Made by a program: the position numbers and the translations under genes. From assembly GCA_002414385.1 (NCBI GenBank), contig DHZH01000002.1, positions 527,591 to 591,590 of the forward strand: DNA of 64,000 nt. The letters are read 5' to 3'. The notes below the pieces were generated by a model. That model had not been told where the DNA came from. It saw only the letters and a list, made by a program, of their open reading frames with translations, and searched no databases. This document shows positions 8,754-17,215 of this stretch, piece after piece. Source of the stretch: Gammaproteobacteria bacterium UBA5109. Its GTDB lineage: Bacteria; Pseudomonadota; Gammaproteobacteria; Pseudomonadales; Pseudohongiellaceae. Each line of letters starts with the position of its first letter. Positions within the stretch are counted from its first letter, which is position 1.

Positions 8754-8907
8754 GTAATACCACCCAAAAGCCTGCTTGCTTTCGGTATTTCTGTGAAAAA
8801 AAATTATTTAAAAGGATAGTACAGAGTGAGTGTTGGTCTGATGCTATCTCGGCTGCGTAGTATACCGCATCAACCGGCAAAAATAGTGGCTTAATTTTCC
8901 TGCAGAG

Positions 8908-9387
8908 ATGAATATTTTTATCCTTGATTCAGATATTGAGCAGTGTGCCCGTTATCATTGCGATCAGCATGTCGGCAAAATGATTCTGGAAAGTACCCAG
9001 ATACTCTGTACCGCCCTGAACAAGAAAGGCTTCGAAACCCCCTATCGTTCAACGCATGTCAAACATCCCTGTGTATTATGGGTGGAAGCATCCCATGATA
9101 ATTTTTGCTGGCTGATAAAACTGGCCTATGCCCTCAGCGATGAATTCAACTGGCGTTTCAGGCGGGACAGAAATCACGCTTCCATTGCTGTACTTCAGGC
9201 AGTAGAAAATATCAGCTTCGATGCGTTCGGTCTGACACCCTTTGTCCAGGCCATACCGGAACAATATAAAGTCCCGGATGATCCGGTCGCAGCCTACCGG
9301 GCGTTTTATTGTGGTGAGAAATCCCGCTTTGCCACCTGGACCCGGCGTGAAAAGCCTGACTGGTTCTTGCCTGGCAACAAGGCATAA
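8908..9387 (+). CDS. conserved protein of unknown function
   Basis: The 159-residue soluble product starts MNIFILDSD and continues with YHCDQHVGKMILEST, a Cys/His-rich N-terminal motif I recall from uncharacterised bacterial and phage proteins but cannot name. The rest has aromatic and basic residues (FNWRFRRDRNH, WTRREKPDWF) that could suit nucleic acid contact. There is no signal peptide or membrane segment. Its last codon abuts the end of the convergent response regulator gene. The ribosome binding site is weak. No function is assigned. Confidence 0.75.
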   Translation: MNIFILDSDIEQCARYHCDQHVGKMILESTQILCTALNKKGFETPYRSTHVKHPCVLWVEASHDNFCWLIKLAYALSDEFNWRFRRDRNHASIAVLQAVENISFDAFGLTPFVQAIPEQYKVPDDPVAAYRAFYCGEKSRFATWTRREKPDWFLPGNKA

Positions 9388-9918
9388 TCAACTTCTTACA
9401 GGGCGTTTTTGCAATTTTCGTTGTAAAGTTCGCCGGTGCATTCCCAGTTGCCGGGCAGTGGCAGAAATATTTCCCTTGTTTACCTCAAGTACTCGCTGAA
9501 TATGCTCCCATTGCAGACGCTCGACAGATACGGGTTCGTCCTTGATGGCATTTTCATGTGTTTTTTCACCGCAGAGTATTGCCAGAATTTCATCAACATC
9601 AAGAGGCTTGCAGGCATAATCCACTGCACCTGCTTTTATAGCGGTCACGGCAGTGGCAATACTGGAATAACCGGTAAGTATCAACATGCGAATTCCCGGG
9701 TGATACTTTTTCAGCATGGGCAGGCAATCCAGCCCTGATTCCTGATCAATTTTCAAATCAATCACGGCATAATGCAGTGCTTCCTGTTGAGCCAGCTGTT
9801 CTGCCTGTGCCAGGTTCCCTGCTGTGAACACCAGATGATCCCGACGCTTAAGAGCCCGGGCTGTCACATCGAGGAATACCGGATCATCATCAAGGAGTAA
9901 TATATTCTTTTCGGTCAT
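9388..9918 (-). CDS. regA: RegA/PrrA/ActR-family response regulator
   Basis: The 176-residue protein has an N-terminal receiver domain with acidic pocket LLDDDP and phosphoacceptor Asp54 in AVIDLK, then a short linker and a C-terminal Fis-type helix-turn-helix (NISATARQLGMHRRTLQR). This HTH and the small size are diagnostic of the RegA/PrrA/ActR group, which controls respiration, electron transport and carbon or nitrogen fixation in response to redox state. ATG at 9918 overlaps the stop of regB by four bases, so the two are translated together. A RegA-like site at 12346-12360 suggests that the operon controls itself. Confidence 0.92.
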   Translation of the reverse strand: MTEKNILLLDDDPVFLDVTARALKRRDHLVFTAGNLAQAEQLAQQEALHYAVIDLKIDQESGLDCLPMLKKYHPGIRMLILTGYSSIATAVTAIKAGAVDYACKPLDVDEILAILCGEKTHENAIKDEPVSVERLQWEHIQRVLEVNKGNISATARQLGMHRRTLQRKLQKRPVRS

Positions 9919-11198
9919 GGTGTTTCATCCAGGGACAAAGGCAAGGAAATTTCGGTCAGTATTCCGCCCTGTTCGTGCTCCTGCATGCTGACTGTGCCGC
10001 CCAGTCGATTAATGCTGGCCTGACTCAGAATAAGACCAACACCCATGCCTGATTCCTTGGTAGTTATAAATGCAGTGCCAAGTTCCTGCTGAATTTCTTC
10101 GCTAAGGCCTTCACCGTAGTCCCTGATTCTTAATCCCCAGGTCAATTTATTCCAGAATACTTCTACATCAATATCCTGCGGGCTGGCATCGGCAGCGTTA
10201 TTGAGAATATTGACAATGGCCTGCTGCAGAGTTGAGTCAACATAGATATCAGGAGGCTTATTGGTATTTGAAAAATTCAGTTTGAGTTTGACTTCGGGTC
10301 TTATCAGGCGCCACTGGTCCAGGAGGTTGTGAATAAAATCCTTTAGGGCAACTGTCACCATGCAACCGGATTTTTTCAGGTCAGCTTCTGAAACAAGATT
10401 TTTCAGGCTCGACTTGCAGCGAGATAATTGTTCCCGAATGATGCCTAGTTCCTGCTGCAAATTTTCATTGTCGGGGTATTGCTTCTGCATTTCTCCGATC
10501 AAAATGGAAACAGTATTAAGAGGCGTACCCAGTTCATGGGCTGTACCGGCAGCCTGGGTGGCGACGGCAAGAATCTGTTCATCACGCAGATTGTTTTCGC
10601 GGTAACGATTGAGTCGATGTTCCTTGCTGCGAATTTCACTGGCCATCTTCACCACGAAATAGGTGATCAGTGCAGCACTGATCAGGAAATTGAACCACAT
10701 GCCAAGGATATGAAGATTCAGGACACCGTCTTCTATTTGCATGCTCATTGGCATGACTTCCGGCAAAGGATCATAGAAAAACAGCAGCAGTGAATAAGCC
10801 AACAGGCTGGTTGCCGCGATTAACCAGGTAAATTTCCAGGGCAGTATTGCGGCGGCAATGGTTATTGGTACCAGGTAATAGGAAACAAAAGGATTGCTGG
10901 CTCCACCACTAAAATACAGAACAAGCGAAAGGCCAATCACATCAAGCATCAGGTGCAGCAGAAATTCACTGTCACTGATGGGCCAGGCTTTTTTCAGACG
11001 GATAAAGACCGCAGCGTTAATCAGCACAAAGACAATCAGGGTGCTGACGATGGCCGGATAATTTATGCTCAACTCGAGATAAATTCCGGCATAGGCCAGC
11101 GCCAGCAGTTGCAGACTTACAACAATCAGCCGAATGATGAGCAGGCGCCGCAGGTTCAGATGCGACGCTGCCAGTGGAAAAAAAACGGTGCTGCTCAA
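9915..11198 (-). CDS. regB: RegB/PrrB/ActS-family redox sensor histidine kinase
   Basis: The 427-residue kinase has six N-terminal membrane segments (about residues 18-185), an H-box AAGTAHELGTPL with His221, and a C-terminal ATPase domain. Two redox features of RegB are present: the quinone-site motif GGxxNPF (GGASNPF, residues 98-104) and a cysteine in SRCKSSL (Cys261) at the place of the redox-active Cys265 of Rhodobacter RegB. The start is TTG at 11198 behind a strong AGAGGAGAGG. It lies 37 nt after the outer-membrane protein gene, so the operon order is outer-membrane protein, regB, regA. It should phosphorylate the partner at 9388 under reducing conditions. Confidence 0.92.
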   Translation of the reverse strand: MSSTVFFPLAASHLNLRRLLIIRLIVVSLQLLALAYAGIYLELSINYPAIVSTLIVFVLINAAVFIRLKKAWPISDSEFLLHLMLDVIGLSLVLYFSGGASNPFVSYYLVPITIAAAILPWKFTWLIAATSLLAYSLLLFFYDPLPEVMPMSMQIEDGVLNLHILGMWFNFLISAALITYFVVKMASEIRSKEHRLNRYRENNLRDEQILAVATQAAGTAHELGTPLNTVSILIGEMQKQYPDNENLQQELGIIREQLSRCKSSLKNLVSEADLKKSGCMVTVALKDFIHNLLDQWRLIRPEVKLKLNFSNTNKPPDIYVDSTLQQAIVNILNNAADASPQDIDVEVFWNKLTWGLRIRDYGEGLSEEIQQELGTAFITTKESGMGVGLILSQASINRLGGTVSMQEHEQGGILTEISLPLSLDETP

Positions 11199-11235
11199 AG
11201 CCTCTCCTCTACATTTGCCAGTAGAAGATATCGAC

Positions 11236-12282
11236 TTAGAAAGCCAATTGGTAGCCCAGCGTCAGCATGTCATCCATTTTCATCTGAACGCCGTTTACGT
11301 TCTGCTCCAGGGTGGTTTCATACTCCAGGGCAAAGCGATGATTGCCGACAGTAATCAGGTTCAGGCCAAGGCCAAGATCCCAGCGCTCCCCGCCCTGATT
11401 GTCAGGATCAGCAGTCTGGACCGGCAAGGCAATCCTGTTGTCAATGCCATCGATGCTGTCAAGGTCGGTGTAGGTAAAGCGTATTGACGCACTCAGCTTG
11501 TTATTGAAGCGGTAGCTGCCCCATCCGGACCAGAATAACTGATTGCCCAGAGAGTATCCTTCATCGTTTTCATCGAGGCGGAATTTATATTTGAGTTGTG
11601 TTCCCCAGCCGTAAACACCGGCATTGCCTTTATAGGTGATGCCAGGCTCAAGGTCATAGGTTCCAGAACCAAGTTGCATGGGATAGGGCAGACGTGGAGA
11701 AGGCCTTGTATTCATCGGTGTCAGAATCTGGTCAGTTTCCTCTATATCACCGGTCGGAATACTCAGACCAAGATTCAGGTGCAGAGTATAGTCCTCGGTA
11801 TCAGCCAGTCCATACAGTGCGCCAACGGTGGTATCTCCCAGTCCGCTGGTTTTTGTGGTGAAGCTTCCGAGTTGTGTGGTGCCGGCCGGTCCCTGATAAG
11901 TAAGATGTTGCATTTCCTTATCCAGTATATTAAGCATTGCCATCAGGGTCAGCCTGTCTGTCGGGGCATGCATCAGGCCGATCATATGCATTCCGGTAGT
12001 CATGTCGACAGGGACGACTCTTACTGTGGGAGGCATCATGGGCGGATTGGCAAAGCGGTTGGCGACTGAGGTAACTATCTGATCAGCACTGATGTCATCA
12101 CTGCCGCGCAAATTATCACTCATGCGCATATTCATGTATCGATAGGAGACCATCCACCCACCGGCCTCATGGCGGTGATCACCCATAACACCAATAGGTG
12201 CATGTTCATCAGGCAGGTCGGTTTGAGCAAGGGTTGAAGTTGAAATGCTGGCAACAGCAATCGCAATAAGAAGTTTGTTCAC
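11236..12282 (-). CDS. outer-membrane channel-like protein (MetA/phenol-degradation transporter type)
   Basis: The 348-residue protein begins with GTG at 12282 and a signal peptide cleaved near STLAQ. The rest alternates like a beta-barrel and ends in the aromatic QLAF typical of outer-membrane proteins. The mature N-terminus HAPIGVMGDHRHEAGG and the region around MTTGMHMIGLMHAP are rich in His and Met, suggesting metal contact, possibly copper (inference). It resembles the MetA-like transporter family by general features. It heads the regB-regA operon, and a RegA-like site lies 64 nt upstream of its start, so redox-controlled expression is likely. Confidence 0.75.
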   Translation of the reverse strand: MNKLLIAIAVASISTSTLAQTDLPDEHAPIGVMGDHRHEAGGWMVSYRYMNMRMSDNLRGSDDISADQIVTSVANRFANPPMMPPTVRVVPVDMTTGMHMIGLMHAPTDRLTLMAMLNILDKEMQHLTYQGPAGTTQLGSFTTKTSGLGDTTVGALYGLADTEDYTLHLNLGLSIPTGDIEETDQILTPMNTRPSPRLPYPMQLGSGTYDLEPGITYKGNAGVYGWGTQLKYKFRLDENDEGYSLGNQLFWSGWGSYRFNNKLSASIRFTYTDLDSIDGIDNRIALPVQTADPDNQGGERWDLGLGLNLITVGNHRFALEYETTLEQNVNGVQMKMDDMLTLGYQLAF

Positions 12283-12345
12283 GTAAGCCCCGAATTGATA
12301 ATTTCAAAGCCGCGAATTTTATCAGGCAGGGGTCGGGATTCGGAT

Positions 12346-12360
12346 GTGACAAATTGTCGC
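12346..12360. promoter_or_regulatory. RegA/PrrA-like operator
   Basis: GTGACAAATTGTCGC has the two half-sites of the published RegA consensus (GNGRC, RTTNN, GNCGC) and agrees at nine of the eleven constrained bases on either strand. It is centred about 70 nt upstream of the GTG start of the outer-membrane protein gene that leads into regB and regA, in the 101-nt gap after modA. Binding by this RegA is inference. Confidence 0.6.
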
Positions 12361-12383
12361 AGTCAGATCAGGCAGAAGTTTGT

Positions 12384-13148
12384 TTATTCACTGTCCAGGC
12401 GATAGCCAAAAGATTCTATTATGCTGGAAGCCTGATTACCTTGAATAAAATTAATGAATGCATGTGCTGCGGGATTTTGTTCTGCGCGTCTGAGAATCAC
12501 GGCATCCTGTCTGATGGGGGAATGTAAATCTGCCGGAACCAGCCAGGCCGAACCATCGCGAACTTCACCCTGATCCAGAATCTGAGAAACTGAGACAAAT
12601 CCAAGATCGGCATTTCGTGTCTCGACAAACTGCAAGGCCTGGGAAATATTTTCACCCAGCACCCACTTATGCCTGGTGCTCTCATCCAGCCCCAGATGCT
12701 GCAGGGTTTCCACTGCTGCGATGCCATAAGGGGCCAGGCGGGGATTGGCCAGTGCCAGACGATTGAAATTTCCATGTCTAAGGATTTCGCCATTCTGCAG
12801 ATCAAGCTCAGCATTTTTTGACCACAGAGCCAGGCCGCCCACAGCATAGGTGAAGCGTGTGCCGGGGAGAATCATCCCGGCATCTTCCAGTGCCTGTGGT
12901 TTTTCCTGATCGGCGGAAAAGAAAATATCAAAGGGAGCGCCATTGATGATTTGCGCATAAATCATTCCGGACGAGCCATAGGAAACCCTGACACTGTGTT
13001 CAGTGCCTGCCTCAAACTGTTCAACTATTTCATTCATGGCTGCAGTAAAGTTTGACGCCACAGCAAGGGTAAGCAGCTCGGCCTGGGCACTTACACTCTG
13101 CATAAGCAGAGTAATTGACAGTAATATCCTGATAATAAGGCGATTCAT
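12384..13148 (-). CDS. modA: molybdate ABC transporter substrate-binding protein ModA
   Basis: The 254-residue periplasmic protein has a signal peptide ending near VSAQA. The oxyanion-site segments are present: AVASNF, YGSSGMIYAQI and NGAPFDIFFSADQ. It should deliver molybdate or tungstate to a ModB-ModC permease. Neither modB nor modC is adjacent: downstream lies the RegA-like site and the outer-membrane gene, upstream a divergent hydrolase. The protein therefore either works with a permease encoded elsewhere or serves another oxyanion. Confidence 0.88.
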   Translation of the reverse strand: MNRLIIRILLSITLLMQSVSAQAELLTLAVASNFTAAMNEIVEQFEAGTEHSVRVSYGSSGMIYAQIINGAPFDIFFSADQEKPQALEDAGMILPGTRFTYAVGGLALWSKNAELDLQNGEILRHGNFNRLALANPRLAPYGIAAVETLQHLGLDESTRHKWVLGENISQALQFVETRNADLGFVSVSQILDQGEVRDGSAWLVPADLHSPIRQDAVILRRAEQNPAAHAFINFIQGNQASSIIESFGYRLDSE

Positions 13149-13254
13149 TACATTTTCAGCAGAACACTGAGTTCCTTTATGGAAATGATATTTTTATCTT
13201 CCGGCTAACAACGTATATTATGCTCCTCAAAAACAAGTAGCAGGGAGAATAATA

Positions 13255-13971
13255 ATGACAACTTATGTATTAGTACATGGGGCATGGCATGGCGCATGGT
13301 GCTGGGATAGGGTTACAGCTGCAATTGAAGCGGCAGGAAACAAGGTCATCACTCCGGATTTACCTGGTTCCGGCAAAGATAATACACCAGTGGAGGAAGT
13401 CAGCCTTGATGCCTATGTCAAAAAACTTTCCGATGTTCTGGATGGGCTTGACGAAAAAGCGGTACTGGTAAGCCATTCAATGAGTGGCATGGTGGTGTCA
13501 CAAACCGCAGAACTGCATCCAGAAAAAGTCAGTGCCCTGGTATATGTCTCCGGTTTTCTCCCACAGGATGGCCAGTCTCTGTTATCACTGGAGGAGAGCA
13601 ATCCGAAACCTTCGGTCCCCCCTTCACTGATCGTTTCAGATGATGAGGTATCAGCAACAATTGACCAGGAGAAAATCATTGACCTTTTCCTGCATGATTG
13701 CAGCGAAGAGGACCAGGAGTTCGCCCTGGCTCATATCAAGCGCCAGGCTCTGGCGCCGCTGGCAACTCCCGTTCATTTGACGGCTGAGCATTTCGGTTCG
13801 GTACCGCGTTATTACATTGAATGTCTCTCAGACCGTGCTATCTGTATTGAAATGCAGCGGCAAATGATAGCCGCTTCACCCTGTGAAAAAGTCTTTTCGA
13901 TTGATTCCAGTCATTCGCCCTTTTTCAGTAAGCGTGATGAACTTGTCGAGGCGTTGTTACAGATAAGCTGA
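13255..13971 (+). CDS. alpha/beta hydrolase, methylesterase/hydroxynitrile-lyase-like group
   Basis: The 238-residue protein starts TYVLVHGAWHGAWCWD, the oxyanion-hole region of a short alpha/beta hydrolase. The nucleophile is Ser75 in SHSMSG, and the catalytic His is in DSSHSPFF close to the C-terminus. These motifs match the EstC and plant methylesterase group, which act on small esters. There is no signal peptide, so it is cytoplasmic. It is transcribed alone, divergently from modA. The substrate is unknown. Confidence 0.88.
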   Translation: MTTYVLVHGAWHGAWCWDRVTAAIEAAGNKVITPDLPGSGKDNTPVEEVSLDAYVKKLSDVLDGLDEKAVLVSHSMSGMVVSQTAELHPEKVSALVYVSGFLPQDGQSLLSLEESNPKPSVPPSLIVSDDEVSATIDQEKIIDLFLHDCSEEDQEFALAHIKRQALAPLATPVHLTAEHFGSVPRYYIECLSDRAICIEMQRQMIAASPCEKVFSIDSSHSPFFSKRDELVEALLQIS

Positions 13972-14017
13972 ATAATTATATTTGCCATATTATCCTGTCA
14001 GGATTACGATTATCCGT

Positions 14018-14404
14018 ATGACACGTCGAATATTCAGACGCCTTGCGCTCCTGCTTTTGCTAACTTTTAGTTGACAGAGTCTTGCATCGCCTCTTCTCGC
14101 TTGTTGTGAGGAGCCGATGCAGGGGCATGAGCAGAATGCCATGAGCGGTCATCATCAGATGATGATGGATATGCCAATGATGACTGACCATGAGTAAAGC
14201 TCTGCGCACCTTACAGACAGTATCAGCTCTACAGACTGCAATTGTGATTGTGCCTGTGATTATTGCAGTGTCTCGACACTTGCCATGCTGGGAAAAAACC
14301 TCAATGAAGCTGTTAACAGTTTCTGTGTAAAAAGCTTTCAACTGAAAACCAACCTTTCATCATCCTTCCCCGAGACCCTGTTCAGGCCACCCATTTTTGC
14401 CTGA
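14018..14404 (+). pseudogene. broken CopL/DUF2946-like metal-binding protein gene
   Basis: One frame of 128 codons from ATG 14018 to TGA 14402 reads as a small exported Met/His/Cys-rich protein but is cut by TGA at 14072 (codon 19) and TAA at 14195 (codon 60). Before the first stop is a hydrophobic signal; after it come QSLASPLLACCEE, GHHQMMMDMPMM and, beyond the second stop, CNCDCACDYC. Relatives usually have Trp where the TGA sits (inferred from the family pattern). The place, just upstream of copA, is typical for CopL-like genes. Imperfect inverted arms (14374-14387, 14399-14413) at its end may be a transcript-end structure. The remaining 130 nt before copA show nothing else clear. Confidence 0.7.
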
Positions 14405-14534
14405 CACAGGGTCAGTGCGCCTGCACTAAACATAAATCAAGTCTGCACTGAAGCTAAATGCCTTATTGGGCATTTCAGGTATTGCTGTGTTGCGGGGAAA
14501 TAATCCTCCTGCAATAAAAGAACGGGTGTAAACA

Positions 14535-16493
14535 ATGGGTATTTACCAACAAAAGAAATTCAGGAACAGAGCCACAGGTCTATCGCGCAGAAGGTTCGTT
14601 ACCAGCGCCCTGGCAGGTGGTATCGCTCTTGGACTGGGGTCAGGATTGGCGCGGTCACAGCCAAACACTGCATTAAGGCAGCAGGCTGAAGTTCTCAGCG
14701 GACAGCGTTTTAATCTGAATATCGGCTACGAGCCAGTCAATTTTACCGGCACTGAGGCTCTGGCAACGACCATTAACGGCAGCCTGCCGGCGCCGGTTTT
14801 ACACTGGCGTGAAGGCGATGAGGTAGTTTTGAACGTCAATAATAACCTGGCTGTGGACAGTTCGATTCACTGGCACGGGATTATTCTGCCAAGCAACATG
14901 GATGGTGTACCTGGTATGAGCTTTGCCGGAATCCGCCCCGGGGAAAGTTATGAATACCGGTTTAGGGTAAACCAGAGCGGCACTTTCTGGTATCACAGTC
15001 ATTCCGGTTTTCAGGAACAGACAGGCATGTATGGTCCGATCATCATTGACCCCCTTGAAGCTGAACCTTTCGACTATCAACGTGATTATGTGGTGTTACT
15101 GTCCGACTGGAGTGACACCGAACCGGAAAGTATTTACGCCACGCTGAAAAAACAAAGTCACTACTATAATTTCAATGAGCGTACCATTGGGGACCTGTTT
15201 GGTGATATCCGTGAAAAAGGGCTGGCGCAAACCTGGCAGGACCGTGCCATGTGGAACCAGATGCGCATGAGTGACCGGGATATTGCCGATGTTACCGGCT
15301 ACACCTATACCTATTTGATGAACGGAAATACACCTGACCCCGGCTGGCAGGGCCTGTTCAGCCGTGGGGAAAAAGTCCGGCTGCGTTTTATCAATGCGTC
15401 GGCGATGACCATCTTTGATGTGCGCATTCCCGGCCTGCAAATGACGGTTGTGGCCGCTGACGGGCAGAATATTGAACCGGTCTCGGTTGATGAGTTCAGA
15501 ATCGGTGTTGCTGAAACCTATGATGTGATCGTAGAACCGGATGCGGACGATGCCTATGCTGTTTTCGCCCAGAGTATTGACCGCAGTGGCTATGCTTTTG
15601 GTTCGCTGAGTCCCGATGTATCCGTTATCGCCCGGGTTCCCGCAATGGATCCGGCACCGGTTCTGGGCATGGCCGATATGGGAATGTCCATGGCCGACAT
15701 GGATATGCCAGGGATGGAGATGCCGGGTATGGAAATGAATGGCATGCAGGAACAGGGTAATACTTCAGGGATGGAGATGCAGCATGAACATCATCCGGGG
15801 ATGGAAATGCCGATGTCCGACGGGGCAATGAACATGGAAGGTGATATGCATATGAACCATGATATGAACCATGATATGGAAATGAACCATGACATGCACA
15901 TGAATCATGATATGAACATGGATCAGTCGATGATGAACGGGAGGGCAGGTTATGGCAGTGAGCAGCCGATTCATCATCATGCCAGTGAATTCGGCCCGCA
16001 GGTTGATATGCGCAGCGAAAGCCCGCAAAACGGTCTTGATGACCCCGGAATTGGTTTGCGAAATCATCAAGGTCTGTATAACCGCAGGGTGCTGACTTAT
16101 GCCGATATCAAAAACCTCTACCAGACTATTGATCAGCGCGAGCCTGAGCGGGAAATCCAGTTGCACCTGACTGGCAACATGCATCGCTATATGTGGTCGA
16201 TGAACGGCATTCCTTTTGCCGATGCTGAGCCCTTGCAAATGGCCTATGGCGAGCGACTCAGAATTACATTGGTAAACGACACCATGATGACACACCCGAT
16301 TCACCTGCACGGTTTATGGAGTGAACTGGAAACCGGTGAGCCGGGGAAAATCCCGCGCAAACATACCGTCATTGTGCAGCCCGGTAAAAAAATATCCTAT
16401 CTGGTGACTGCGGATGCACGTGGTAACTGGGCCTATCACTGTCACCTGCTCTATCACATGATGGGCATGTTCCGTGAAGTGGTAGTGAGTTGA
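14535..16493 (+). CDS. copA: periplasmic multicopper oxidase CopA (copper resistance)
   Basis: The 652-residue protein carries a Tat signal with SRRRFV at residues 17-22. Three cupredoxin domains hold the copper ligands: HWHGI and WYHSHSG in the first, HPIHLHG and HCHLLYHMMGM in the last. Between the second and third domains, about residues 377-470, lies a long Met/His-rich segment with repeats of MNHDM and GMEM, longer and more regular than I expect for PcoA/CopA. The enzyme should oxidise Cu(I) to Cu(II) and bind copper in the periplasm. copB follows 8 nt after the stop; the broken CopL-like gene precedes it. Confidence 0.95.
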   Translation: MGIYQQKKFRNRATGLSRRRFVTSALAGGIALGLGSGLARSQPNTALRQQAEVLSGQRFNLNIGYEPVNFTGTEALATTINGSLPAPVLHWREGDEVVLNVNNNLAVDSSIHWHGIILPSNMDGVPGMSFAGIRPGESYEYRFRVNQSGTFWYHSHSGFQEQTGMYGPIIIDPLEAEPFDYQRDYVVLLSDWSDTEPESIYATLKKQSHYYNFNERTIGDLFGDIREKGLAQTWQDRAMWNQMRMSDRDIADVTGYTYTYLMNGNTPDPGWQGLFSRGEKVRLRFINASAMTIFDVRIPGLQMTVVAADGQNIEPVSVDEFRIGVAETYDVIVEPDADDAYAVFAQSIDRSGYAFGSLSPDVSVIARVPAMDPAPVLGMADMGMSMADMDMPGMEMPGMEMNGMQEQGNTSGMEMQHEHHPGMEMPMSDGAMNMEGDMHMNHDMNHDMEMNHDMHMNHDMNMDQSMMNGRAGYGSEQPIHHHASEFGPQVDMRSESPQNGLDDPGIGLRNHQGLYNRRVLTYADIKNLYQTIDQREPEREIQLHLTGNMHRYMWSMNGIPFADAEPLQMAYGERLRITLVNDTMMTHPIHLHGLWSELETGEPGKIPRKHTVIVQPGKKISYLVTADARGNWAYHCHLLYHMMGMFREVVVS

Positions 16494-16500
16494 GGAGTAT

Positions 16501-17205
16501 ATGATGGATTCACAAAAGATTATTTTTATCAGCCTTGCCCTGTTGTTATCGCAAAGTGCTTTTGCAGCAATGGGTGATGAGCCTCTGGTATTTCAGCTGA
16601 AAGCCGACGAGCTGGAAACGGATGACTCGGGTAATAATTTGCTGGAGTGGAATGCCCAGGCCTGGGCCGGAGGTGATTTAAACAAGCTCTGGCTCAAAAC
16701 AGAAGGAGAGCGCCATGATGGTGAAACGGAAGCGCTGGAAGTGCAGGTCCTCTACAGTAAAGCCATTGCAGCCTACTGGGATTTACAGGCCGGAATCAGG
16801 CACGATGCAAAGCCATCACCAGAACAAAACTGGGCGGTAGTGGGGCTTCAGGGACTGGCACCTTACTTCTTTGAAACGGAAGCTGCGCTGTTCATCAATT
16901 CTGATGGAGATGCCGCAGTGAGATTCAGCACGGAATATGAAATGCTGTTCACCCAGAGACTGATACTTTCACCGGAACTTGAGCTGAATCTTTATGCACA
17001 GGATATTCCCGAGTTGGGAATTGGTTCGGGATTATCAAACATTTCAGCAGGCCTGCGCCTGCGTTATGAAATCCGTCGGGAGTTTGCTCCCTATATCGGT
17101 GTTCACTGGAAAGAGTATTATGGGGATACGGTCGATTTTCTCAGTACGGATGGTGAGGAGATAAGTGAAACATCCCTGGTTTTTGGATTACGATTCTGGT
17201 TCTGA
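16501..17205 (+). CDS. copB: outer-membrane copper resistance protein CopB
   Basis: The 234-residue protein has a signal peptide ending QSAFA and a beta-barrel body with the CopB landmarks DLNKLWLKTEGE, YSKAIAAYWDLQAGIR and APYIGVHWKE, ending in LRFWF. The Met/His-rich N-terminal domain of classical CopB is absent, so this is a short form. The start ATG at 16501 follows GAGGAG; ATG at 16504 is equally possible. It sits directly behind copA and just before the permease, so the three form an operon for copper handling in the envelope. Confidence 0.92.
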   Translation: MMDSQKIIFISLALLLSQSAFAAMGDEPLVFQLKADELETDDSGNNLLEWNAQAWAGGDLNKLWLKTEGERHDGETEALEVQVLYSKAIAAYWDLQAGIRHDAKPSPEQNWAVVGLQGLAPYFFETEAALFINSDGDAAVRFSTEYEMLFTQRLILSPELELNLYAQDIPELGIGSGLSNISAGLRLRYEIRREFAPYIGVHWKEYYGDTVDFLSTDGEEISETSLVFGLRFWF

Positions 17206-17215
17206 CGAGGCAAAT

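Noticed and set aside
14072..14074. TGA read as selenocysteine in the CopL-like gene
   Set aside because: A Trp is expected there, a second stop (TAA) follows in the same frame, and no SECIS-like stem was seen after the TGA.
14060..14341. Reverse-strand frame over the CopL-like pseudogene
   Set aside because: The forward frame keeps signal, His/Met and Cys clusters typical of the family; the reverse one shows nothing.
15640..15950. Met/His-rich repeats in copA as a separate mobile or minisatellite element
   Set aside because: They are in frame inside the oxidase and of a composition known for copper oxidases.
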